A DNA stretch of 64,000 bases from Xenorhabdus khoisanae (GTDB lineage Bacteria > Pseudomonadota > Gammaproteobacteria > Enterobacterales > Enterobacteriaceae), in assembly GCF_001037465.1 (NCBI RefSeq), contig NZ_LFCV01000050.1:1-64000 (forward strand), written 5' to 3'. Positions within the stretch are counted from its first letter, which is position 1. Each line of letters opens with the position of its first letter. The position numbers and the translations under genes were made by a program. This document shows positions 1-7,585 of this stretch, one piece after another. Below the pieces are notes generated by a model. The model was given only the letters and a program-made list of their open reading frames with translations. It did no database searches and had not been told where the DNA came from.

Positions 1-42
1 CAATAAATTATGATTTTTATGATAATAACCTTATAAAATTAG

Positions 43-91
43 TTGATTTCAATCAAAGAATCTTCTCATTTGTATTGGTATACAGGAAATC
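43..91 (+). promoter_or_regulatory. FNR-dependent promoter of grcA
   Basis: The palindrome TTGATTTCAATCAA at 43-56 matches the FNR consensus TTGAT-N4-ATCAA exactly. A -10-like TATACA lies at 79-84, which puts the start point near 91 and the FNR dyad centred about 41.5 bp upstream, the class II activator position. E. coli grcA (yfiD) is strongly FNR-induced without oxygen, so anaerobic induction is the likely logic here. A second upstream FNR site, present in E. coli, would fall outside the window. Confidence 0.8.
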
Positions 92-176
92 AAGAATGAT
101 GGTTGATTAAGCGCCTATCCGATTAGGCTCTAAGTAATGGTTTGACTAAATAACCAAGATGATGTTGGAGGTATAA

Positions 177-560
177 ATGATTACGGGGATTCAAATTACC
201 CAATCTGACAACGCTGCATTGATGAATTCTTTTTGGCTGTTGGATGATGAAAAAAATGAAGCACGTTGTATCTGCGCTAAAGCAGATTACGATGAAGGCC
301 AGATTGTTGCCAAAGATGAATTGGGGCAATTTGAATATCGAGAAATTCCGTTGGAAGTGAAACCGACTGTGCGTGTAGAAGGGGGACAGCATCTGAATGT
401 GAATGTCCTTCGTCGTGAAACGCTGGAAGATGCAGTGAAGCATCCTGAAAAATATCCTCAACTCACTATTCGTGTTTCTGGTTATGCAGTGCGTTTTAAT
501 TCTCTGACTCCAGAACAGCAGCGTGATGTTATTGCCCGTACTTTTACAGAAAGTCTGTGA
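177..560 (+). CDS. grcA: autonomous glycyl radical cofactor GrcA
   Basis: GrcA is a small spare copy of the C-terminal glycyl-radical domain of pyruvate formate-lyase. It restores activity when the PflB radical site has been cleaved by oxygen. The protein has 127 residues, the same as in E. coli, and carries the glycyl-radical loop [10 protein letters not shown] with the radical glycine at position 102. The start has a GGAGGT-type ribosome site just upstream. A consensus FNR site precedes the gene and a hairpin follows it, so it is probably monocistronic. The N-terminal 30 residues differ from PflB, as is normal for this family. Confidence 0.97.
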   Translation: MITGIQITQSDNAALMNSFWLLDDEKNEARCICAKADYDEGQIVAKDELGQFEYREIPLEVKPTVRVEGGQHLNVNVLRRETLEDAVKHPEKYPQLTIRVSGYAVRFNSLTPEQQRDVIARTFTESL

Positions 561-573
561 TTTTGTCTAAATT

Positions 574-603
574 CAGGCAGCTGAGGCTGCCTGATTATTT
601 ATA
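574..603 (+). terminator. terminator after grcA
   Basis: A perfect 8-bp stem, CAGGCAGC / GCTGCCTG, with a 4-base loop lies 14 bp after the grcA stop and is followed by an AT-rich tract (ATTATTTAT). The T-run is imperfect but the stem is strong. Confidence 0.7.
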
Positions 604-717
604 ATTGACCACTTCCACCTGCTTCTGATGCAAACCTACCCGGCGTTATTTCTGCGCGTAAAATCATTTTCTTATCTAACTTCGTAATTTTATTTCTTTT
701 ATTCATAATAAACAAAA

Positions 718-747
718 TTGTTAATCAAAGATTAAATTTGTTATAAA
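718..747 (+). promoter_or_regulatory. possible sigma-70 promoter of the lipase gene
   Basis: TTGTTA at 718-723 and TATAAA at 742-747 are separated by 18 bp, about 75 bp before the lipase start, in a strongly AT-rich intergenic stretch. The match is reasonable but AT-rich DNA produces such matches by chance. Confidence 0.35.
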
Positions 748-822
748 GGCGTTAATTATTCTGCCGATAGAGAGTTTGGAGTTTTGATTACCTCTAACCT
801 GAATAATCTGTAGGAGAATTTT

Positions 823-1938
823 ATGACTCTATCAGTAAATACCAGTTTTTTAAGTGAACTAGGGATATATTCATTACAAGGAAATTCTCTGCAACCTCAA
901 TCTAATTCTCCAGCCGAGTCATTACCAGATAAAGCTGAGCGCATTTCTGCCTCATCTATTTTGCTGTCAGAAAACACCAGGCAATCTAATGCACTTTATC
1001 AATCATTGATCAACGATATCAGTGCTCGTGCGATGGAATCACCCATATTGACAGCCAATGATATTGCAGGAAAACAGTCTAAGTTTATTGACTATAACCT
1101 GACATTAGTTACTCGTGATGTTTACCGGGAGCAAAGTTTAGGAATTCCTAGTTTTGAACGTTTGTCTGATGATGACTTATCACAAGCAGGTATTGATCCT
1201 GATACATTGAATGATTATTCAACAGGATTTCAAGCAGGGGTATATAAACATCAGGGGTTATATATTGTTTCTTTCACTGGCTCGAACGAGTTGAGAGATT
1301 TCATGGTAAGTATTCGTCAAGGGCTTGGCTACAATGAAAAACAATATAACCAGGCGGTGGAATTAGCGCACAAGTCATTAAAAGTATTTGGGGAAAATGT
1401 CATTTTCACGGGGCATTCCTTAGGGGGCGGATTGGCAACAGCGGCTGCACTGGCAACAGGAAAACCCGCAGTTATTTATAATGCTGCCGGCGTTTCAGAT
1501 CCCACGTTGAAACGTATGGGGGTATCGCCTGAAGTTGCTCGTGAATTGGCCGACAGTGGTTTGATACGCCATTACTCTGTTCAATACGATTGGTTGGGGG
1601 ATTTGCAAAAAGCATTGCCTGTTCCTCAACCTATGGGTAACACAATCGAGCTTAAATATGAATTAGGAAGTATATGGGATTCCATTCTGCCTCATCGATA
1701 TGGATTGCATTCATTTAAGGCTCATTTTTTGGAGGCTGTATTGGAATTAATGACGGAACAGAAGCCTTGGCTGAATAATGGCGATGCCATGTTGGCGTCA
1801 ACTGATGTGACAGATGAAGGGATGTTTGCATTGAACATGCCTTCTTTGCACTCATTGGCGATGACTATGGATGAACCTGCCATTCGAGAACAATTTGAGG
1901 AAACTTATCAGCAAATTACATCACAAAGAAGTGGATAA
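823..1938 (+). CDS. class 3 / DUF2974-type lipase, cytoplasmic-type N-terminus
   Basis: This is a predicted alpha/beta-hydrolase acting on lipid or ester substrates. Of 371 residues, about 1-75 are polar and low in structure. The hydrolase core follows: a lipase_3-like strand YIVSFTGSNE near 147-156, the nucleophile elbow FTGHSLGGG with Ser199, a likely acid in QYDWLGD (Asp256) and a likely His at 291 or 296 in PHRYGLHS. No signal peptide, lipobox or membrane segment is visible, so any export would need a dedicated system. The start has an AGGAG ribosome site. It sits between grcA and srmB, which are neighbours in E. coli, so it looks inserted. Substrate and biological role are unknown. Confidence 0.75.
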   Translation: MTLSVNTSFLSELGIYSLQGNSLQPQSNSPAESLPDKAERISASSILLSENTRQSNALYQSLINDISARAMESPILTANDIAGKQSKFIDYNLTLVTRDVYREQSLGIPSFERLSDDDLSQAGIDPDTLNDYSTGFQAGVYKHQGLYIVSFTGSNELRDFMVSIRQGLGYNEKQYNQAVELAHKSLKVFGENVIFTGHSLGGGLATAAALATGKPAVIYNAAGVSDPTLKRMGVSPEVARELADSGLIRHYSVQYDWLGDLQKALPVPQPMGNTIELKYELGSIWDSILPHRYGLHSFKAHFLEAVLELMTEQKPWLNNGDAMLASTDVTDEGMFALNMPSLHSLAMTMDEPAIREQFEETYQQITSQRSG

Positions 1939-1987
1939 AATTAAGCGATGTAATGCTTGAATAATGTTCAGGTGATATAAGTGGAGA

Positions 1988-2019
1988 GGCGAAGTCAATT
2001 CATATTCAATGACTTCGCC
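1988..2019. terminator. hairpin between convergent lipase and srmB
   Basis: A perfect 10-bp stem, GGCGAAGTCA / TGACTTCGCC, with a 12-base loop lies between the 3' ends of two convergent genes. Neither side has a good T-run, so termination efficiency is uncertain; it could serve both directions or protect 3' ends. Confidence 0.45.
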
Positions 2020-2032
2020 TGTATTGAGATAA

Positions 2033-3373
2033 TTAATCGTTGCCAGATTCAATTACTTCTGGTCTGGGATTACCAGAAGAAGTGCGGCGTTTACCGATAT
2101 TTTTGCTGTCACGATGACGAACTTTTACTCGTTTTTTCTTCGTGTCTTCTGATTTTCTCTTCTCTTTGCGTTTTTCCAACACTTTTTTAGAAGGTTTATA
2201 ATTCTTTTTCTCACTTGGTGCTTTGGTTTGCGGGCGAAGCTCATCGACAACCCGTATTTTCAAAGGCTCTTGGAGATAACGGCTAATTTTACCCAGCAGA
2301 GGATGATCGTGAGATTCAACCAGAGCAATGGCAGTCCCTTTACGGCCTGCACGGGCTGTACGGCCAATCCGATGCAGGTAAACATCCGCAGTGCGGGGTA
2401 AATCAAAGTTAAAGACGTGGCTGACGTTTTCAATATCTAGCCCACGGGAAGCGACGTCTGTTGCAACCAGAATCTTGACTTTGCCATCATTCAGCCGCTT
2501 CACGGCATCTGTGCGCTTGGCCTGTACCATTTCACCTTCAAGGAAACTGGCTTGAATTCCTGCCTGACTCAACCAGTCAACCAGTTCACGTACACGTTCA
2601 CGTTTGCGTACGAACACAATGGACTTTGTAACATCAGGCTGTTGAAGAAGGTTGCATAACAGGGCTGTCTTATGCTCTAACGTATCAGCACGATAATAAA
2701 ATTGCTGGATTTTCTTGCGTTCGCGACGAGAAGGCTCTGCATCAATCTCAACAGGATCAGTTAACAGGCGCTCGGCAAAATCACGGATGGATTCACCTTC
2801 CAGTGTGGCGGAAAATAACAGTGTTTGTTTACGCCAGCGGGTCTCACCCGCAATGGTTTCGACATCATTAGCAAATCCCATATCCAGCATGCGATCAGCT
2901 TCATCAAGGATCAACGTTTCCACAGCACGGCAGTCGAAGTTTTCTTCTTTGATGTATTGCAGCAGACGTCCTGTCGTTGCGACAACAATATCCTGATTCT
3001 CACTGAATACTTCTGCGTGATTCATATAGGCAACGCCGCCAGTGATTGTGGCGATATCTAAATGAGTGTGAGCTGCAAATTCTTTTGCTTGTTCTGCAAC
3101 TTGCATTGCCAGTTCACGGGTTGGAGTCAGAATCAGGATACGCGGTGGCCCTGATTTTTTACGGGGAAAATCGAGTAAATGCTGTAATGCTGGCAACAGG
3201 TAAGCGGCGGTTTTACCTGTACCGGTTGGGGCTGAGCCAAGGACATCCCGCCCATCCATGGCAGCAGGAATGGCTGCCGCTTGAATTGCTGTCGGGCGTT
3301 CGTAGCCTTTATCATTCAGTGCATCAAGCAGGGATTCATCAAGTTGGAATTCAGAAAAGTTTGTCGCAGTCAT
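2033..3373 (-). CDS. srmB: ATP-dependent DEAD-box RNA helicase SrmB
   Basis: SrmB unwinds RNA during early 50S ribosomal subunit assembly, notably at low temperature. The 446-residue protein shows the full DEAD-box set: Q motif around 5-36, Walker A APTGTGKT at 48-55, DEAD at 157-160, SAT at 188-190 and the C-terminal helicase motif HRIGRTARAGR. It ends in the very basic, Lys/Arg-rich tail typical of SrmB. A GAGGTATA ribosome site precedes the ATG. The gene is divergent from trmN, as in E. coli. Confidence 0.96.
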   Translation of the reverse strand: MTATNFSEFQLDESLLDALNDKGYERPTAIQAAAIPAAMDGRDVLGSAPTGTGKTAAYLLPALQHLLDFPRKKSGPPRILILTPTRELAMQVAEQAKEFAAHTHLDIATITGGVAYMNHAEVFSENQDIVVATTGRLLQYIKEENFDCRAVETLILDEADRMLDMGFANDVETIAGETRWRKQTLLFSATLEGESIRDFAERLLTDPVEIDAEPSRRERKKIQQFYYRADTLEHKTALLCNLLQQPDVTKSIVFVRKRERVRELVDWLSQAGIQASFLEGEMVQAKRTDAVKRLNDGKVKILVATDVASRGLDIENVSHVFNFDLPRTADVYLHRIGRTARAGRKGTAIALVESHDHPLLGKISRYLQEPLKIRVVDELRPQTKAPSEKKNYKPSKKVLEKRKEKRKSEDTKKKRVKVRHRDSKNIGKRRTSSGNPRPEVIESGND

Positions 3374-3516
3374 TATATACCTCTGTTTGGGCCGCCGATT
3401 ATAAACAGGTTGGGCACATTCTTCATCCTATAAAAACATCCTATAAGCAGGTTGCTTTTATCCGCGAGCCATAAGATTTATGCTATGAGAAACTTTTATT
3501 TCAGCAGATATGACTC

Positions 3517-4317
3517 ATGACATCGATAGATAAACCCGTTTTTCGTCGCGGTGGTTTTACATTTAAACAGTTTTTTGTTGGGCATGATAAATGTGCGATG
3601 AAAGTCGGAACGGATGGTGTGCTGTTGGGAGCCTGGGCACCAGTATATAACAAGAAAAGGTGTCTGGATATTGGGTGTGGCAGTGGTTTGATTGCATTGA
3701 TGTTAGCTCAGCGCACAGGAGAGCAGACTGTGATTGATGCGGTAGAACTGGATACTTCTGCTGCAATGCAGGCGATTGACAATATACAGCAATCGCCGTG
3801 GTTTTCCCGTATTACGGTACATCAGCAGGATATTCATGACTTTGTGCGGCAGCATGTGGAACAAAATGGGTTACAGGAACATGGTTTGCTGCAAGAACAC
3901 GGTTTGCAGCAAGACAGTACCCAATATGATTTAATTGTCAGTAATCCTCCCTATTTTGAACCCTCTATTGCATGTCGAAATGAAGCTCGCAATCAGGCTC
4001 GTTATACGGAATCATTGACACATCAGGGATTATTGGCGTGTGTACGGGAATTGATTGCCCCTACGGGGCTGTTTTGCGTGGTTTTGCCTTATGATATTGG
4101 TGAACAATTTGAAAAGATGGCAGTAGGGTTAGGGTGGTTTACTCATTTTCGTGTCAACATTCGTGACAGACGGGATAAGCCGTTGCATCGCCTGTTGCTG
4201 GGATTATCTCTGCATGAGCAGCAAAATCAGGTAAGTGAATTAACGATTCGCGCCTTAGATGGCGCGTATTCAGATGAATTTCGTCAGTTAATAACAGATT
4301 TTTATATTTATTATTGA
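3517..4317 (+). CDS. trmN: tRNA1(Val) (adenine37-N6)-methyltransferase TrmN6
   Basis: This SAM-dependent enzyme makes m6A at position 37 of tRNA-Val1. Visible marks are the SAM-binding motif LDIGCGSG and the N6-adenine methyltransferase motif NPPY in IVSNPPYFEP. The N-terminal block GFTFKQFFVGHDKCAMKVGT is the conserved start of the family. At 266 residues it is about 20 longer than E. coli TrmN. The excess lies just before the NPPY strand, where the unit LQEHGL is repeated in a Gln/Glu/His-rich insert. It lies divergent to srmB, matching E. coli (yfiC-srmB). Confidence 0.93.
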   Translation: MTSIDKPVFRRGGFTFKQFFVGHDKCAMKVGTDGVLLGAWAPVYNKKRCLDIGCGSGLIALMLAQRTGEQTVIDAVELDTSAAMQAIDNIQQSPWFSRITVHQQDIHDFVRQHVEQNGLQEHGLLQEHGLQQDSTQYDLIVSNPPYFEPSIACRNEARNQARYTESLTHQGLLACVRELIAPTGLFCVVLPYDIGEQFEKMAVGLGWFTHFRVNIRDRRDKPLHRLLLGLSLHEQQNQVSELTIRALDGAYSDEFRQLITDFYIYY

Positions 4318-4430
4318 TAAGGTTAGCAATATTGGAGTAATGAGGCCGGTTAAAGCAATATTTTCTTTTCACGCATTAAAATCACGTGTCCTGTGAAATA
4401 GGGACTATGATTTGTACTATATGTACTCAA

Positions 4431-4458
4431 TATGATGCACTTAATATGATGCACTTAA
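4431..4458. repeat. 14-bp tandem duplication upstream of rpoE
   Basis: The unit TATGATGCACTTAA occurs twice in direct succession and a third partial copy (TATG) follows. It lies in the 384-bp gap between trmN and rpoE. No gene is seen in this gap; apart from the repeat it holds the rpoE promoter. In E. coli nadB occupies this position. Confidence 0.7.
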
Positions 4459-4587
4459 TATGCCCAATAGATTTCTGGTCGCTATGTGGTGATAAGATAA
4501 AACTATAAATAAATATAAATATCAATTGGATAAAAGAAGTGAAATACGAAATGACAGGTGGTTGTAATATAAAATTACGGCCAAAGT

Positions 4588-4615
4588 TGAACTTCACAGT
4601 AAATTGATACTCAAA
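4588..4615 (+). promoter_or_regulatory. sigma-E promoter of rpoE (autoregulation)
   Basis: TGAACTT at 4588-4594 and TCAAA at 4611-4615 are separated by 16 bp, matching the sigma-E pattern GAACTT-N16-TCNNA. It lies about 85 bp before the rpoE start. E. coli rpoE is likewise transcribed from a sigma-E-dependent promoter, giving positive autoregulation. I saw no rseD-like leader ORF. Confidence 0.8.
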
Positions 4616-4701
4616 GTCATGCTTGTTCGGGAAAGCAGGACATCATATTGGTTTAAATTAGTACAGAATGTGGAGTTTTACCTCAGGAGAGTGAACCTCG
4701 G

Positions 4702-5277
4702 ATGAGCGAGCAGTTAACGGATCAAATGCTGATTGAACGGGTCCAGAAAGGTGATCAAAAAGCATTTAATTTGCTGGTGATAAGATATCAGCACAAAGTA
4801 GCGGGCCTGATTGCTCGTTACGTACCTCAAAGTGACGTTCCTGATGTTGCTCAAGAGGTTTTTATTAAGACTTATCGGGCACTTTCTTCTTTCCGGGGCG
4901 ATAGTGCTTTTTATACTTGGCTGTACCGTATCGCTGTTAACACGGCTAAAAATTATTTGGTTGCTCAGGGGCGTCGTCCTCCATCCAATGATTTGGATGC
5001 TAACGATGCAGAAAATTATGATGCGTCAAGTTCATTGAAAGAAATTTCGAACCCTGAGAACTTAATGTTGTCTGAAGAATTAAAGGAAGTGGTTTTCCGT
5101 ACTATTGAATCGCTTCCGGAAGATTTGCGGGTAGCGATTACGTTGAGGGAGTTGGATGGGTTGAGCTATGAAGAAATAGCCGTCATCATGGAATGTCCCG
5201 TAGGCACTGTACGTTCACGAATTTTCCGGGCAAGGGAAGCCATTGATAATAAAGTTCAACCACTAATCCAACAGTAG
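4702..5277 (+). CDS. rpoE: RNA polymerase sigma-E factor RpoE
   Basis: RpoE directs transcription of the envelope-stress regulon when outer-membrane protein folding fails. The 191-residue length equals the E. coli protein. Region 2 (LVIRYQHKVAGLIARYV, then DVAQEVFIKTYRALSSFRG) and region 4 (LRELDGLSYEEIAVIMECPVGTVRSRIFRAREAI) are intact. It heads an operon with its anti-sigma factors rseA and rseB. An AGGAG lies 12 bp upstream of the ATG. A sigma-E promoter precedes it. Confidence 0.98.
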   Translation: MSEQLTDQMLIERVQKGDQKAFNLLVIRYQHKVAGLIARYVPQSDVPDVAQEVFIKTYRALSSFRGDSAFYTWLYRIAVNTAKNYLVAQGRRPPSNDLDANDAENYDASSSLKEISNPENLMLSEELKEVVFRTIESLPEDLRVAITLRELDGLSYEEIAVIMECPVGTVRSRIFRAREAIDNKVQPLIQQ

Positions 5278-5308
5278 TGGGACAAAACAATTTTAAAGGT
5301 ACTTTGGC

Positions 5309-5950
5309 ATGCAAAGAGAGAAACTTTCCGCTTTAATGGATGGAGAAGCTCTTGATAGTGAAGTCGTTCATTTGGTCTCTGAAGATGCAGCCATGCAGAA
5401 GCAATGGGAAAGATATCATCTTGTCCGTGATGTCATGCGTGGCGATGTGGGGGATGTATTACATTTGGATATCGCGAGTCAAGTGGCACTGGCGCTTGAG
5501 AAAGAGCCCGTCCAGATTAATCCAGCGGCTGTTCTAGAGTCTCAGCCAGAGCCTAAAACATGGGCTAGAATGCCATTCTGGGGAAAAATTCGCCCATGGG
5601 CGAGCCAGATTACACAAGTTGGTATTGCTGCATGTGTATCTTTGACTGTGATTATTGGCGTTCAGCAATATAATAGCAGTAGTAGTGTTGACACAGATAT
5701 TCAATCTGATACGCCAGTCTTCAATACATTGCCTGTGATGGGATCAGCTTCCCCGGTAGGTTTGGCGACTCCTGTCGATGATGAAGCCTTCGGTGGTGAC
5801 CTGAGCATGCAAGTTCGGGAAAGCAATAAGCGTATTGATGCGATGTTGCAGCAATATGAACTTACCAGACGCATTCATTCTGAAAAAAATTACGGTGTTA
5901 CTCAGATTAATCAGCCAATTGGAGCACAACAACAATCACAGCAACAGTAA
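5309..5950 (+). CDS. rseA: anti-sigma-E factor RseA
   Basis: RseA is a single-pass inner-membrane protein that holds sigma-E inactive until it is cleaved by DegS and RseP. The N-terminal cytoplasmic domain starts MQREKLSALMDGEAL and matches the sigma-E-binding domain. One membrane segment (TQVGIAACVSLTVIIGVQ) lies near residues 105-122, followed by a periplasmic domain ending in a Gln-rich tail. It has 213 residues, close to the 216 of E. coli. It starts 31 bp after rpoE and its stop overlaps the rseB start (TAATG), indicating translational coupling. Confidence 0.96.
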   Translation: MQREKLSALMDGEALDSEVVHLVSEDAAMQKQWERYHLVRDVMRGDVGDVLHLDIASQVALALEKEPVQINPAAVLESQPEPKTWARMPFWGKIRPWASQITQVGIAACVSLTVIIGVQQYNSSSSVDTDIQSDTPVFNTLPVMGSASPVGLATPVDDEAFGGDLSMQVRESNKRIDAMLQQYELTRRIHSEKNYGVTQINQPIGAQQQSQQQ

Positions 5951-6909
5951 TGAAACGTATTTGGGTTTCCATTTTTTTATTGGCGGTTAGCCTGTTGAAT
6001 CCTCTCAAAGCCTCGGCGCAGCAAAGCGGTACCGAGGCTTTGTTGCAGGATATGAATAATGCTGTACAAACGCTGAATTATGAGCTTGGCTTTATCAACA
6101 TAGGCCAGCAATTCCTGATTCCGTTGCGTTATCGTCATGCCATTATTGGCGGTAAACCTATTGCGCAAATTATACAAATGGATGGTTCCCGCCGGGAAAT
6201 CATCCAGCGTGGTGACCAAATCAGCTATTACGAGCCGGGTCTGGATTCATTCAGCTTATATGGCAATCATATTGTCGATTATCTTCCACCGATCATCTTT
6301 GCCGATTTTACGCAATTACAAAAGTTCTATCGTTTCATTGATGCCGGCAGTACGCACATTGGTGATAATCCAGTGAGATTTGTTCGCATCATATCGAAAG
6401 ATGAATCCCGCTATAGCTATAACATTCTGATTGATGAGAAAAATCACCTTCCTTTGCTGATTGATTTGTTGGATAAGGATAATATAACCGTTATTGAACA
6501 ATTTCGTGTTGTGTCGTCAACCGTGAATGACTACATTAAAAACGAGCTGAGTGCGATTACTGATCTGAAATTACCGCCGATGCTGCTCATTCCGCCTTCC
6601 GAAAAATGGAAGTTTAATTGGCGAGTTGGGAAAATACCTGAAGGCTTCAATGAAATTTCCCGTACCAGCCGTAAACTGTCAGAAACAGAATGGTTGGAAT
6701 CCATCATGTATGGTGATGGATTATTTAATTTTTCCGTAAATGTAGTGGCTGCAAACAAAAAGGCCGTTGGGGAACAACCATTTCGGCAAGGCAGGAGAAC
6801 GGTTTATACTTTGGCCCGCGGTAAAAATAGCATTACCGTTATTGGGGAGCTGCCTTTCACGACCGCTGAGCGGATTGCGGCAAGCGTGACATTTACGGAG
6901 GAAAACTGA
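5950..6909 (+). CDS. rseB: periplasmic sigma-E regulator RseB
   Basis: RseB binds the periplasmic part of RseA, shields it from DegS, and senses lipopolysaccharide or mislocalised lipoproteins through a LolA/LolB-like domain. The 319 residues begin with a signal peptide (MKRIWVSIFLLAVSLL, cleavage after KASAQ or nearby). The large N-terminal domain has the MucB/RseB pattern (LNYELGFINIG, then the IQRGDQISYYEPG strand), followed by the smaller C-terminal domain. Its start overlaps the rseA stop and its stop overlaps the rseC start. Confidence 0.95.
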   Translation: MKRIWVSIFLLAVSLLNPLKASAQQSGTEALLQDMNNAVQTLNYELGFINIGQQFLIPLRYRHAIIGGKPIAQIIQMDGSRREIIQRGDQISYYEPGLDSFSLYGNHIVDYLPPIIFADFTQLQKFYRFIDAGSTHIGDNPVRFVRIISKDESRYSYNILIDEKNHLPLLIDLLDKDNITVIEQFRVVSSTVNDYIKNELSAITDLKLPPMLLIPPSEKWKFNWRVGKIPEGFNEISRTSRKLSETEWLESIMYGDGLFNFSVNVVAANKKAVGEQPFRQGRRTVYTLARGKNSITVIGELPFTTAERIAASVTFTEEN

Positions 6910-7373
6910 TGGTCAAAGAGTGGGCGACAGTTGTCCGTTGGCAAAAAGGCCGCGCATTGTTGCGTTATGGTTCATCTTCAGGTTGTGGTAGTTGTCAGTC
7001 CAGAACTACCTGTGGTTCTTATTTATTGGAAAAAATAGGGCCGGAAAGTATTCATCAGTTGGAGCTGGAGATCTCTCAGCCACTTCAGCCGGGGCAGAAA
7101 GTTGAAGTGGGCATTCCTGAAAGTAGTTTGTTGCGTTCAGCAATGTTAGTTTATTTAACGCCATTACTGGGGTTATTTTTGGGAGGGGTGCTTTTCCAGT
7201 TTTGGACGAGCGACCAGTTATGGATATGTTTAGGGGGAATTGGCGGAGGGTTTGCCGGTTTCTTCATTGCCCGCAAGATTGCTACGTATTGGGACAACCT
7301 GCAAGCTTACCAGCCTGTTGTGTTACAAATTGGTCTGCCGCCCGATACGATTAAGGTTCTACAGCAAGAATAA
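6909..7373 (+). CDS. rseC: SoxR-reducing / RseC family membrane protein
   Basis: RseC is an inner-membrane protein linked to SoxR reduction and mildly to sigma-E control. The 154-residue sequence has the N-terminal cysteine cluster GCGSCQSRTTCGSY near 23-37, a candidate metal site. Two membrane segments follow around 75-120 (AMLVYLTPLLGLFLGG and LWICLGGIGGGFAGFFIA). The start overlaps the rseB stop as TGATG. It closes the rpoE operon; 212 bp then separate it from lepA. Confidence 0.94.
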   Translation: MVKEWATVVRWQKGRALLRYGSSSGCGSCQSRTTCGSYLLEKIGPESIHQLELEISQPLQPGQKVEVGIPESSLLRSAMLVYLTPLLGLFLGGVLFQFWTSDQLWICLGGIGGGFAGFFIARKIATYWDNLQAYQPVVLQIGLPPDTIKVLQQE

Positions 7374-7405
7374 TCTGTTTTACCCTATGAGCTTCAACTT
7401 TTTTA

Positions 7406-7445
7406 TCATACTGGAAATCACAAGGTCATACTGAAAACCACAGGC
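7406..7445. repeat. 20-bp imperfect tandem repeat upstream of lepA
   Basis: Two abutting 20-bp units, each starting TCATACTG, agree at 16 of 20 positions. They lie in the 212-bp rseC-lepA gap. No function is evident. Confidence 0.55.
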
Positions 7446-7585
7446 ATGACTAGGTTTTCACAGGTTTGGCATGTAGAATACGACTCCTCAAGGCCAGTGG
7501 CCGAACCAATAAACTGTCGCTTTATGTCCATCAGTGTGTCCATAGGCGAATGATTCAGAAATATTAAGGCAAAAAAGATTTAATA

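Noticed and set aside
1981-2190. 69-codon frame over the srmB 3' end
   Set aside because: Overlaps the srmB stop on the other strand and includes the intergenic hairpin; hydrophobic appearance comes from reading the Lys-rich srmB tail in reverse.
4380-4700. sigma-54/GlrR promoter or rseD-like leader peptide upstream of rpoE, as in E. coli
   Set aside because: TGTC and GAC occur at 4387-4405 but with wrong spacing, no GG-N10-GC was found in a sensible place, and no short leader ORF precedes rpoE.
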